A stretch of DNA of 64,000 nt from Cycas panzhihuaensis (GCA_023213395.1 CM041465.1:229345741-229409740), one strand, 5' to 3'; shown: positions 1 through 10,681, counted from the first letter of the stretch. The notes: generated from the sequence alone by a model not told the origin. A program made the numbers and translations.

Positions 1-2797
1 ACATGTATCGTGAGCAAATCCCAACTGCAAATGAAATGTCCGGTCGAGTGTTGGTGAGATAAATGAGGCTCCCAATCAACTGCCGATAAAGTGTGGGATC
101 TGCAGGTGCAGCTTCCTCATTGAGAGTAAGCTTAGATCCATTCTCCATTGGTGTAGGCACCTTTGGTTTGCGATCGTGCATCTGAACACGCAAAATGTCC
201 CAAGAATATTTTGCTTGGGAAATGAAGATATAGCCTGGCTGTTGCCATATCTCAAAGCCTAAAAAATAATGGAGAAGCCCAAGATCTGTCATCTCGAAAC
301 TTCTCTTCAAGTCATCTTGGAGAATGTGTATCATCTTAGTGTCACTTCCAGTGATCGCTAAGTCATCTACATACAAGGCAACAAAAATGACATGGTTCTT
401 TTCATGTTTTATATACAGATTAGGATCTGAAGTAGATCGATGAAACCCATGTCTCAAGAAGTAATCATCGATCTTTGAGTACCATGCTCTTGGAGCTTGT
501 TTCAAGCCATATAACGCCTTTTTTAGGCGACATACAAAATGCTCCTTGCCTTGTACTTTGTAACCGGGAGGTTGCTCCAAATATACCTCCTCCTGAAGAT
601 CGCCATTAAGAAAGGCGCTCTTCACGTCCATCTGATAGACTGGCTATTTGCATTGAGTAGCTAAGGCCAAGATAAGTCTGATGGTGTTCATATTTGCCAT
701 TAGTGCAAAAGTCTCTTCATAGTCTATGCCTTCTTTTTGTTTAAATCCTTTTGCCACAAGGCGGGCCTTCTGCTGCTTAAGTGAACCATCAAAATGGAAT
801 TTGGTCTTGTAGACCCATTTGCAATCGATTACTGTTTGTGTTTAGGCAATTCAACCAAATCCCAAGTACCATTCTTTTCAATAGAATGGATTTCTTCATC
901 CATGGCAGCCTTCCAATTTTCATTTTTAGAAGCCTCCTCAAAAGTGGAAGGCTCATCAACACATAGCACTTTAGCCATAAGTGCATAATTGGTCTGTTGC
1001 CTGTATTTTGATGGACGTTTTCCTTCAATGATGTGGCCGTCCTGAACTGTCTGAGTGTACCATTTTGGTAACTTTTGAATCGAAGTAACTTCAACCTCAA
1101 GATCTTCTGGTCTAAGTGATTGATCAACAGAAGATATGCTTGGATCAAGTGGAGCAAATTCAGTTGATGTAGACGGTCCAGTAGGTGCAGATGATGTACA
1201 TGGTGTAGAAGATTGAGAGGGAAGGAAGGCCTGAACAATCTTCTTGCCTTTGTCAATGGGAGGTTGCATGGATGTTGTTTGCAACTCCTTATGATCTTCT
1301 TCAGCAAAGATGACATCTCTTGAGGGATGCATTTTCTTCCCAATAGGATCATACAACTTGTAGGCTTTGCTATGAATGGCATACCCTACAAAGATGCATT
1401 TTAGACTATGCTTGTCTAATTTTGTCCTTTGTTGATCGGGGATGTGCATATAAGCAGTGCACCTAAAAGTCCCTAAATGGCTGACAGTAGGCTTTTTGCC
1501 AGACCATGCCTCCTCGAGTGTCATATCGGTGACTGTCATAGTTGGACTGCAATTGGCCACATAGGCAGCTGTGTGAAATGCTTTTGCCCAGTAAGCTTGA
1601 GTGAGTCCTTGTGCATGTATCATTGCTTTGGCTTTATTAGCCAAAGTTCTGTTCATTCGCTCGGAGACCCCATTTTGTTGAGGAGTGTGAGGAATAGTCA
1701 GTTGTCTCCGAATGCCATTATCCTTGCAGTATTGAGTGAATTCATTTAAAGTAAATTCACCTCCATTGTCTATCCTTAATGTTTTGATTGAGTGGCTAGA
1801 CTCATTTTCTACTTCAAGCTTGAATTCTTTGAATTTGGAAAAAGCTTCAGACTTGTGCTTGATGAAGTAGACCCAAACTTTATGAGAAAAGTCATCAATG
1901 AAGGAGATGTAATACAAAGCTCCTCCAAAAGATGCGGTGGACATAGGTCCACACAAATCTGAGTGTATCAGTTGCAAAGGATGTGATGCATGCCATGCTT
2001 TGCCTTTAGGAAAAACAGCGATGTTGAGTCCCCATAATGCATGCTTCACAAAGACATTTTGTGCCATAGATCCTTGGAAGCCCATGTACCATATTTTTGT
2101 TGATCATCTGCCTCAAATTGTCTAAGCTTAAATGGCCTAGACGTTGATGCCAAAGTTGCATCTTGGACAAGTATGGAGTGACAATTGAACCAGAGTAAGC
2201 AGAATCAAGTGTTATATTATTTGCATCCAATTTATAGAGGCCTTGATCCTCATATCCAATAGCTAGTACTTGGTCATCTTTGTCACTGATTATACGTTTC
2301 CCATTTCTGAACAAGACACTCATCTGTTGCTTGTCCAACTTGCTAACAGATAGTAAGTTCTTGTCCATTGAAGGTATGAAGTACGCATTGCCATCGGGAA
2401 ATGAAGAGGAAGGATTTGATGAAGAATGAAATGGAGTTATTGTGCCTATTCTATAAATCTTAACAGATTGATTGTTCCCAAAGGTCACTAATTGACCTTT
2501 ACCTTCCTTGATGTTGGTGAGGAGCTCTTCACTTCCAGTCATGTGTTGTGAAGCTCCAGAATCAATAATCCAAGTTTCATCAACCTTGGATGTTTGATAT
2601 GCACAAAACAGTTTGTCTTCATCTACAAACTGATTAAAGTGGCATTGATTGCCACCTCTAAAACCCCCCCTTCCTCTTTGACCTCCTCGATAGGCACCTC
2701 GATTTGGTCGAGGGGGTTGCTGTTGTTGCTACTGGAATCTTTGTTGGTATTGTTGACGGGCCTGTTGCTATCGCTAATTTGGATGACGTGGCTGCTG
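1..2797 (-). pseudogene. pol: pol of copia M (protease, integrase, reverse transcriptase; partial)
   Basis: Order on the minus strand is that of Ty1/copia. The protease motif DSGAS is intact at 2548-2562. The GAG-pre-integrase HHCC region is at about 2010-2290. Integrase follows at about 1480-2005; the catalytic contexts HSDLCGP, IDNGGEF and NGVSER all keep their acidic residues. Reverse transcriptase occupies about 950 to 1, with an intact YVDD box at 362-373. There is a frameshift near 2015-2030, just after the HHCC region, and a 1-bp deletion near 826 at the start of reverse transcriptase, both judged against B. RNase H is outside the window. Confidence 0.93.
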
Positions 2798-3601
2798 TCA
2801 CGACGTGATCTGCTTCTTTCGACAATCAGGTGCTATGTGGCCAGGTTTGCCACAATAATGACATACAACATTGGTCCTTGAAGACCTAATGTTCATGTTC
2901 TCAAACTGCTTTGAGAGTGCAGATTTGGGATTTTGCTTGACCTTTGAGTTGGCCGTGAAAGCACTTGATGTGGATGGTTCCTCCTCATTATCCTTGGTAT
3001 AGATTTGTTCTTCTTGAAGTAGTAGACTTTCAAATTCATTGAATGTCATTCTTTTTAGAGAACCATCTCTTGTAGTGGATGATATGAAGCCATTGTAGTC
3101 CTTTGGCAAAGCTTTGGTGATAGATGTGATCAGTTCATCTCTTGTTGCTGGACTACCTAGTGTATTCAACTCATTACATACCTCCTTAATGGAGGAAAGA
3201 AAAACTGACATGGGCTTGACAAACTTTACAGAATACAATTTGGCTTTAACCATTAAAATGCGAGCTTCATCTCGCCTTTCATACAATGAGGACAAAATGT
3301 CCCAGGCTTCCTTAGAAGTTTTAACACAAGCAATATTTTGATCCACATGTACATCAACAATCATATGAAGGAATGCCAAAGCGATTTCATCTTTGGCTTT
3401 CCAAGCAGCAACTAAAGCATCATCAGGTTGCACAGTTACATTACCATCGATAACAGGTACAGGTTGAGGTAGTCTCCCAGAAACATAACCCCAAAATTCA
3501 TTCATGATCAGCAAATTCTAAGTGATTCTTTTCCATTCTTGATAGTTATCTTGACCTGTTAATCGAATGGTGCATGCATTTAGTATGTTGATAGCAGTCA
3601 T
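2798..3601 (-). pseudogene. gag: gag of copia M (decayed)
   Basis: Starts at the ATG whose A is at 3601, the same start as B (21330). The capsid-like region follows, then a complete CCHC zinc knuckle CHYCGKPGHIAPDC at 2822-2863. One in-frame TAG lies at 3518-3520 (codon 28). A TGA at 2798-2800 follows the knuckle, but the same frame continues through an Arg/Gly-rich linker into protease, so gag and pol were one reading frame. The linker has three further TAG codons where Gln is expected from the Gln-rich context. The product would be the nucleocapsid and capsid precursor of a virus-like particle. Confidence 0.9.
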
Positions 3602-3801
3602 GTTGCAGTTATAAAGCTTGAAGCTAGTAGATAACTTGGAAACTCAAAGCTTTTGTCGCTTAAGTTCCACCTTCTAACGAAACCAACAGTCTCGATCTTA
3701 CTAGAAGATCCAACAATTGAATGGAATGATGAGGGGTGGAGGACTAGGCTATGGAGTGGGTCCAACTCTGATCTTATAGAGGAGATCCAACAGTTGGCCA
3801 A
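3598..3801 (-). CDS. Small upstream ORF overlapping the gag start (hypothetical)
   Basis: A 67-codon ORF at the end of the M leader. Its TGA stop overlaps the gag ATG in the arrangement ATGA. About 50 residues (around SIVGSSSKI and GFVRRWNL) are also readable in the B leader (21140-21330), though B has small indels that change the frame at both ends. No domain is recognised. The DNA also forms hairpins here, so conservation may come from RNA and not protein. It is not readable in the leaders of L and G. Coding status is doubtful. Confidence 0.25.
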   Translation of the reverse strand: MANCWISSIRSELDPLHSLVLHPSSFHSIVGSSSKIETVGFVRRWNLSDKSFEFPSYLLASSFITAT

Positions 3802-6106
3802 GTTAAATCTAGGACAAGGCAGGTAGGGTTGATCTGCATGGACGTACCATGCTTTCCCTGGGATTCACATTTAATAACACCCTTTTCGAACCTCCTTTCC
3901 CTCAAGCAACCTTAATTGTCGTACACTGACCGTACAGTCGGTTGGTCCCCTAGGGAATGCACCAAGCTTAAGGTTATTTCAGAGGCAAGGTTTGAACCTT
4001 TTTCGGGCCTCTCCAACAAGATTTTAAGTCACTTTTAGAAGTTTTAAAGTGAACTTAGATTTATTTACTTGGATGATGTACTTATAAGAATGCGTGATTA
4101 AGCTTTACAATGAAAGAGTGGCTTCAAAAGGAAGCAATTTTATGACATCAATATGAACACTTGAAGTGTTATTACAATGAGCACTTTAATGAAATGTAGT
4201 GATTATGTTGATCCAAGTAAAAACAGATGCTTGATTACAATGAGTTTTGCAAAAAGGTACTTTGAAAAATGTGCTTAAGTACTCAATGAAGCAAGGCAAA
4301 ACTTGTGATGAAGATACAAATGGGTTCCTTTAAATGCTGAAAAGTGAAGGTAAGAGAACCACTTGCAAAATAGGACACCAAGCACCAAGTGTTGGGACTT
4401 CAAAATAGTCCCAACGATCAAAAGCGAAGTGATTTTATTAAGTACTAAGTATTTTTTGAGCCCTTTTTGTGACTAAGGGCAATAGGTCACCATGCAAGGT
4501 GCCTTAAAAAAGTCTTTGAAAAATAGTGATAAATATCACTTTTACAATATGAAAACACTTAAAATCACTTCATTTAAGTCAATTAACACTTATGCAACAT
4601 TAATTAAGTGTTAAAAGAAGCTTAAAGAGCCAAGAAACATAGACTGAAATTTGAATTTTTTTTTTTTGCAACTTGAACAATAAGGACACCACGCAGGGAG
4701 CCTTTGAAAATACTTAAACAAGAGTATTTTTGAGTCTTCAAATAAGTGAGTTTAAGTTAGTATTGGTGATTTAATGAGATCACTTAATACTTAGAAAATT
4801 TTTAGCTCCAAAGATACAAAAAAAAATGATTTTTCTCTTAACAAAAATTTAAACTAAGGTCACTATGCAAAGTGCCTTGACTATAAAATTGACTTAATAA
4901 AGAGAAAAAGTCACTTGTGATGTAGAAAAATACTTGAGAAGACTTGATTTGGTCTTTTATGTACTGAAGTGAAGTCAAAAAAATAGTTAAAACACTGAAA
5001 TCACTTAAAAAAACCTTGATTTGGCTTAAAAAAGTGAATATAATGATTTTTTTAATGACTTAACATAAATTTTAGGATAAGTTAAGTTATAAAAAGGGAA
5101 ATATTCAGTGAATATTCCTCATTTTATAACCTAATATTTAAGAAACTAAAGTTTCAAAAGAATTTTTTTGGAAAAAATCGAATTTGGAAAATTCCGAACG
5201 GCGGCGGAGGTCGGGCGACGGCCGTGGAGCTACAAACGTTTGGATCTCCGTGTACAGAGGTCCGTTCAGGCTGAGATTTCAGCCACAGGGGTGTAGTACT
5301 TGCAACAAAGTTCCTCTAAAGTTTCAAGACCTGAAACTGAGTATAGAAAGAGAACAGAGTTTCTGAAGATTTTGGAGGGTGCCCACATCCTTTGTGAAGA
5401 AATGGCGGTAATCGATCGTTTAGGGTTCGAAACCCTTCAACAAATTTGTTGAGCTCCTTCTGCGGACACTATTACAACTGCATGCAGTGTCAAATCTTGG
5501 ATAGCCAGCTTAGAATGAGTAAAAACGAGTGAAAAACCTCAGTTTTTGATGAAAAAATTCACTAAAAATAGTGAAAAACACCTCTGCACTGCTAAGAACC
5601 TTCTCAAATCAATTTCAGATTATAAATTATAGCTTGAGAGCTGATTTCTAGCAAAAAACAAGCTGTATACAAACAACACTAAGGATTTTGAGTTCCTTAG
5701 TGGGGTTTGAGGGCTGAAAATGGCCCAGAAATAGTCTAGAGCCTGCAAAAGGATTAATAGCTTGAAACAGACTTCATAAAAGAGTTTCAATAAGCTGCAT
5801 AATATGTCAGCACCTGAACTATAAGAAGAATCAGCTCAAAAAGTTTGATTTTTAATGAAAAAACCATGAAAAATGTGAGTACTTTTCTCAAAACATTGAA
5901 GGTAATCTGAAAAAAAATTTCAAATTTGAATATAGAAAGCTTCTCCTTTTAAAATACTCCAGCAAAGCCTTGAACCTGCAAGAAATGATCTTCAAACAAA
6001 CCTTGGATCGCCTTCTGAGTGCGAAAGTCGTCACCAAGGGTTTGTAGGCTTTCTTCGAATCTCCTTGAGCAGCTACAAACAGAACAGAGGGAACTAGCCT
6101 CCTCTT
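3602..6106 (-). other. Long untranslated leader of copia M
   Basis: About 2.5 kb between primer-binding site and gag with no convincing long ORF. It matches the leader of B (19024-21329) and in part those of L and G. It holds three copies of a GGCnCCnTGCnnGGTGnCC motif (4485-4503, 4684-4702, 4858-4876), a long hairpin box (3910-3973), a 6-bp stem hairpin (3836-3852) and twin GATCT/AGATC hairpins (3770-3787, 3694-3710). A small ORF at 3598-3801 runs into the gag start. Confidence 0.8.
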
Positions 6107-6118
6107 GCTCTGATACCA
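6107..6118 (-). other. Primer-binding site of copia M
   Basis: Minus strand TGGTATCAGAGC, directly inside the LTR. This is the usual plant copia site complementary to the 3' end of initiator Met-tRNA. Confidence 0.9.
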
Positions 6119-6120
6119 AA

Positions 6121-6676
6121 TGTGAAAAGAGGCCTAATGGCCTCACAGTCCCAAGATCTAGAAGCTAGGATCACTCTAGTTTTAGAAGCACAAATAGTTA
6201 ACAAGTATAATACTCTCAAGATGAAAGAAAGCATAAGAGACAAAGCATAAAATGAAGGAGCAAGAGAAATGATACCAAATGTGTGGAGTTGGAATTGGTC
6301 CAACCTCCAAAAGAATAAACAGTTTGATTAGCAAACCGACAAAGATAACAATCTGACTCCAACTCTCTTATGAAACAATGAGGAGAGGTCTCATTATATA
6401 GAGTGAAATGAGAGACCTAAGGACTTGGATGTTTGACAAATGTCAAACATCCAAGATACATGCCTTGCATGTAGGACATGTGTCCTTTTGGGCTCTCATG
6501 TGAGCAAAAATGCATGAGGGTCCATTTGACCCTTTAGTGACAACGTTGTGTCACTAGAAAGAATGTGGATGTGCACTTTATCACATAAGTGATAAGTCAC
6601 CCCTAAAGTACAAAAGTACACATATTACATAAAGAATAAAGTACATAATGTTAACATGTATACATAAGGTTTAACA
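6121..6676 (-). repeat. 5' LTR of copia M (556 bp)
   Basis: On the minus strand it begins TGTTAAACC and ends TTTTCACA next to the primer-binding site. It aligns end to end with both LTRs of element B (555 and 543 bp). It contains a TATA-like box and a second, PBS-like ggtatca motif inside the LTR (around 6273-6280), which is also present in B. Confidence 0.92.
6393..6403 (-). promoter_or_regulatory. TATA-like box in LTR M
   Basis: Minus-strand TATATAA followed by TGAGACC. The same box (ctatatattgagac) sits at the equivalent place in LTR B at 18752-18758, so it is the likely pol II promoter of the family. Confidence 0.55.
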
Positions 6677-6677
6677 T

Positions 6678-8115
6678 ATTAAGGGATATATCATTCAATG
6701 GTTAATGTTATTTCAAGAATTCACTTTTTAGATTGTGGTAATACTTGAGAAAGCCCACATAATTCCAGACCAACTCTCTAGAATTCACAATGGAGAAAAC
6801 ATTGTAGGGGTGCATGATGATTTTCTTGACATAGCACTATTCAACATTGAAGTTGTTCCTATTGAATGGTATCAAGACATCATTGAGTTCCTAATCATAG
6901 GTCAATGTCCTCAAAACTTGGACAAAACACAAAAAAGAAATTTGATACGAAAAGTGAAACCTTACTAGTTAATTGGGGGAGAATTATATTGACTTAGACC
7001 TGATGACATCTTATGGCATTGTATTTGACCATATGAGGTACAACAAGTGATATCCCAAGCCCACAAAGGTATATTAGGAGGACATGCAAGCATAAAGAAT
7101 ACTCAAAGAAAAATATTGACAACTGAATTCTGGTGATCAATCTTATTTGAGGATGTAAAAGAATGGGTGAAGAAATGCGATCATTGTCAAAGGGTTGGGA
7201 AGCCAAAACCTAAGGATTTAACCCTCTAAACCCAATCCTTCCCCTAGCACTATTTGAAAAATCAGGGTTAGATTTCATTGGGCCTATAAAACCAGCGACA
7301 TGAAGGACACAAGCCATATATGTTTTAGTCGTTATAGATTATGCAACTAAATGGGTGGAAGCTCGACAATTACGCAAAACATGTGCAACCAACACCGCTC
7401 GATTTTTATATGAAGTCATTCTAACAAGGTTCAAATGTCCCATCGAGTTAATTAGGGACCTAGGGGCTCACTTCCTAAATGAAGTGGTAAGGGAACTCAC
7501 AAAAACCTTTCTTATTTCTCATCATAAATCTACCCCTTACTACCCTCAAGTAAATGGGCAAGCAAAAAGTTCAAATAAGATCCTAGAAAATTGTTTAAGG
7601 AAAATATGCAACATTGGGAAATCTGACTAGGCAAAAAAGCTGCCCTTGGTACTATGGACATTCTACACAACTTATAAACAAGCAACAGGGCAAATACTAT
7701 TTAAATTAGTCTACAGAACCAAAGCTATATTACCCATTGAATTCCAAATCCCAAGTCTAAGAATAGCCTTGGCTTGCCAGTTAGTCGATACAGAATCTTT
7801 AAGAGAATGCATGTGGCAATTAATACAGCTTGATGAGGATAGACAAAAAGCAAAGTGGTTACAGGAAATAGAGAAGGCAAGACAAAAAGCGTGGCACGAC
7901 TGCCACCTGAGAGCACCATAGTTTAAAGAAGGGATCAAGTTCTATTATATGACAACAAATTCCGCACCCCTCTAGGAAAATTCAAACTACGATGGTTAGG
8001 CCTATGTCAAATCGAACACATCTATGATAATGGATCTGTGCAATTATGGAAAATAAATGGATACATGCTGCCCACCCTAGTTAATGGTAGTAGACTTAAG
8101 ATCTATCACCATTAG
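6678..8115 (+). pseudogene. pol: pol of gypsy J (RNase H end and integrase)
   Basis: The end of RNase H (context ADQLSRI, here PDQLSRI) is at about 6770. The HHCC zinc finger of integrase spans about 7055-7195 (HKGILGGH, CDHCQ). The integrase core runs from about 7260 to 7640: KWVEA, the second catalytic Asp in RDLGAHF, and PQVNGQAKSSNK, where the catalytic Glu of the usual NGQAE is Lys. The C-terminal domain continues to a TAG at 8113-8115 after VNGSRLKIYHH. Several frameshifts and stops (near 6968, 7230-7300, 7628, 7919) break the frame. The product would have been RNase H and integrase of a Metaviridae-type element; it is dead. Confidence 0.88.
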
Positions 8116-8719
8116 AGTATTATTCTAGTAGGAATCAACTGGATGTATATTGATTTTAGTTGCAGATAACAAAAGTTATCTTAGTATCAAATTCAAAATT
8201 CTACACCAGTGCATAAACAACAAAATATACAAAAAAATAAATAAAAAATAGAAAAAAAAATCAACCGTAACTTGCAAAATCATACACTTAAGCAAAATCA
8301 TGGATAAAACAAAATATAATTCAAGCATCTGTCCCAAGAAAATATATTATATGTTCCAAATATAGAGTGGGAATGGACCGTACCAATTAAAATGGACCCA
8401 ATAAAATAAAATACATTATATGTTCCATAAATGGAGAGTGAATGAAAAGTACCTGATAAAGGGATTAAAACAATCGAAATTTATATTGAGTTCCTGAGAC
8501 CATTCTGATGGAGGAACACACATGAACAGGTGACCCTAACAGTCTAGATTTGATAAATTATTGAAATTTGACAAGTGGTATGTCATCATCAAGGAAGAAA
8601 GGACAACAAGGACACATCCCACCCTACATCCAAGCTAATGAACACACGACTAGAGTATACGTCCAAAGCAACAAATGAACCACGATTGTAAGATTTATTG
8701 CATTTATTTTGATTATTAA
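8116..8719 (+). other. Non-coding interval between pol and extra ORF of J
   Basis: No ORF or known motif. Two imperfect repeats read attatatgttcca (near 8346 and 8412). Its 3' end is pyrimidine-rich (8731-8750) before a cag/tag-type boundary, compatible with a splice acceptor. Confidence 0.4.
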
Positions 8720-9846
8720 ACTCTCAATTATCTATGTTCCCTCCCTTTCGGCCATAGGATAAAGATCGCAAGAATTCAAGAGACCTATTTACCAAAGCTC
8801 CAGGTAGAATTTGAGGAATTATCAATTTCTTTTCAAGGAAAAATTAAGCAAGCAGGATGGGGGGATTGCATCTTAATGCCCATGTTGTATTGGGATTTTA
8901 AACATATGGAACAAATTATAGTAGCTCTAAAAACAAACAAGGGGAAATTAGAAGTAAGTTCGAAAGCCATTCATGCTATTACAGGGTTGTCCAAAGAAGG
9001 GGAAACTCCAACAGCCACAAAAAGATCTAAGGCAGATTGAGAAATTTGGACTCGGGAACTGTGCAATGCAGACATCCAAATTTATTCCGGAGGGATCAAA
9101 ATTGTGGATATCTGGGATATAAGGTTACGACGAGTAGCAAAAATCATTGTGACCAAGTTTCTTTCTAAGCAAAAACACACTTACGTCCTAGGTGGTATGA
9201 TGCCCATTCTAACATCATTATGTGATGGAGTTTGAATGAATTGGTGTGAATTCCTAGGGAATAGCATAGAGCAACAATTTGGAGAGCTACAAATACACCC
9301 TTTTCAACACCCATCACTCTTATTGGCCCTCTCATTTCAACAATGCCAAGATGCTAAACCCCAATCCTTGCTCATCTGACCAAGGGAGCTTGCAATTAAA
9401 AAATGGATAAACATAATGCCTACTACTACTCAAGACCCAACAATGAAAAGACAAGTAAGGGTAGAAATGGGCAAAATTCTAAAATGGATTCAGCATAAGC
9501 CAGGAACTCCTTTTCCTCTATGGCCAAAACAAGTTAGCCAAAAGAGTACCAAGCAAAGTCGAGAATAGCCTGAAGAATAAATCATGTCAAAAGAATGGGA
9601 AATGGAGCCCCCTTATACATCAGTGACTGAACCTGGAGAAGGTTCTTCTCAACATCCCTTGAGGAAGGGAAACAAATTATTCAGTTTTTGGAAGAACTAG
9701 AGCAAGGCTATAAGGTAGAGATTATAGATTTATAGGAGAAACTAAGGGAAAAGGAGGCCATTATAGCCACTTTGACTTAGATTAATGATCATTTACTCTA
9801 AGCAAATGAGCCAACAAGGGACTTGGAACTACAAGAGCAGTCCTAA
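8720..9846 (+). pseudogene. Extra ORF downstream of pol in gypsy J (unknown product)
   Basis: A hidden frame of about 375 codons without a clear initial ATG. It is open from 8720 except for stops at 9038-9040, 9233-9235 and 9377-9379 (TGA, the second followed closely by Asn-Trp-Cys) and at 9566-9568 and 9578-9580. It then continues in another frame from about 9655 to a TAA at 9844-9846 with four more stops. The amino-acid composition looks protein-like: a Trp-rich segment near GKIKQAGWGDC, an Ile/Leu-rich middle, LGGMMPIL near 9195, and a charged Glu/Lys/Leu-rich C-terminus that could form a coiled coil. I see no signal peptide or clear membrane segment. Its position between pol and the polypurine tract is that of env-like or other third ORFs in plant Athila/Tat elements. 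I do not recognise the family. Confidence 0.55.
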
Positions 9847-9850
9847 TTTT

Positions 9851-9868
9851 AGAGAAGGAGGAGGAGAC
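9851..9868 (+). other. Polypurine tract of gypsy J
   Basis: agagaaggaggaggaga, a 17-base all-purine run directly after the extra ORF; typical plus-strand priming site placed just before a 3' LTR. The LTR would start around tatgaaat at 9869-9872. Confidence 0.65.
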
Positions 9869-9936
9869 TATGAAATTTTTTTGAAATTTTGAATTTGAGC
9901 AAGGATGCTCAACCATTTTTGTTGACCTGTGATAGA

Positions 9937-10681
9937 TGTTAGGGTCAAAATTGACACCTGTGTGCCTAAAGGTAGGAATGTATGGTCAATTGTGGTTTCA
10001 TATGACTAATAAATGTAAGAGAACCATTCAACAAGCGTTTGAAATGAGGAATGGATGAAAAAATAGTGAATAGTGCATGCAAAACACTATGCATTCCATC
10101 ATAGGAACACACTACAGGCACAAAACACATACACCATAGTCAAGGAACACATAGGGAGCAGATATAGAATGTTCAAGGAAGAAGAGAGCCACGTGGACAA
10201 AATCGTATAGACGCACGTGTGGAATGAATAAGCAACATAATGGTTAACCCAGGTTTAGTTACGAAGAGACATGCATCATGGAAAAAGGATAGTTGTGACT
10301 CCTGGTCACAACGGTTCCTCAACAAGGATGCATGACCTATTTAAACATGTTCAATTGACCACATTGATGTGACAGTCGAGTAAAGTGATCTATTGGGCTT
10401 GGTCTGGTATGGATAACCAACCAAGCAAATGGACATGGTTGTATGACAAAAAGACATGTAAACATTGATTATTGTTTAATGGAATAACAAAGTTACGAGG
10501 AACTTATGTGTGTATTGATGTGATGATGAATGGATGATAATATATTGTGTTTATGATTGTATTGTGAACTTATGAGGCATAATATAATACATTAACCTAC
10601 ATGTTGACCATGAGCACACCCTAGACTACAGTAGAAACCTTGACAAGTGAATATCTTAGTAGGACAAATATTGAATCAACA
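9937..10681 (+). repeat. Probable solo LTR of the K family
   Basis: Begins TGTTAGGGTCAAAATTGAC and ends ATCAACA. Its start and its last 250 bp (ttacgagg, tgatgatg, ctagact, aaaccttgacaagtg) match solo LTR K at 31454-32236. No primer-binding site follows and no polypurine tract lies directly before it, so it is solo or a fragment. The flanking 5-mers (ataga, ttagc) do not match, which leaves the right end uncertain. Two CACGTG boxes lie at 10190 and 10214. Confidence 0.55.

Larger units (their letters stand above)
1..6676 (-). mobile_element. Ty1/copia element M (minus strand, cut by window start)
   Basis: From right to left it reads 5' LTR, Met-tRNA-type primer-binding site, a leader of about 2.5 kb, gag, protease, integrase and reverse transcriptase. 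The 3' end (RNase H and 3' LTR) lies left of the window. It belongs to the same family as element B: LTR, leader, gag and pol match along their length. The bases right of the LTR resume a gypsy RNase H reading frame, so M is inserted in element J. The expected 5-bp target duplication would be tatta (6677-6681), but the other copy is outside the window. Confidence 0.93.
6677..9936 (+). mobile_element. Ty3/gypsy element J, 3' part (host of M)
   Basis: Starts mid-RNase H where M interrupts it; the 5' part lies left of the window. Integrase, pol stop, an intervening stretch, an extra ORF and a polypurine tract follow in order. The integrase C-terminus lacks a chromodomain and ends in NGSRLKIYHH, as in non-chromovirus plant gypsy (Athila/Tat-like). 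The 3' LTR cannot be delimited; it may begin near 9869-9871 and be interrupted at 9937. Confidence 0.75.

Noticed and set aside
789-1382. 197-codon minus-strand ORF in a second frame
   Set aside because: Frame shadow of the integrase-reverse transcriptase linker of M.
6721-8115. Host gene of unknown function
   Set aside because: HHCC, KWVEA and the integrase core identify it as gypsy pol.
9869-10681. Whole segment as the 3' LTR of J
   Set aside because: The K-family LTR start at 9937 lies 68 bp after the polypurine tract and matches a different element, so a nested or adjacent solo LTR explains it better.
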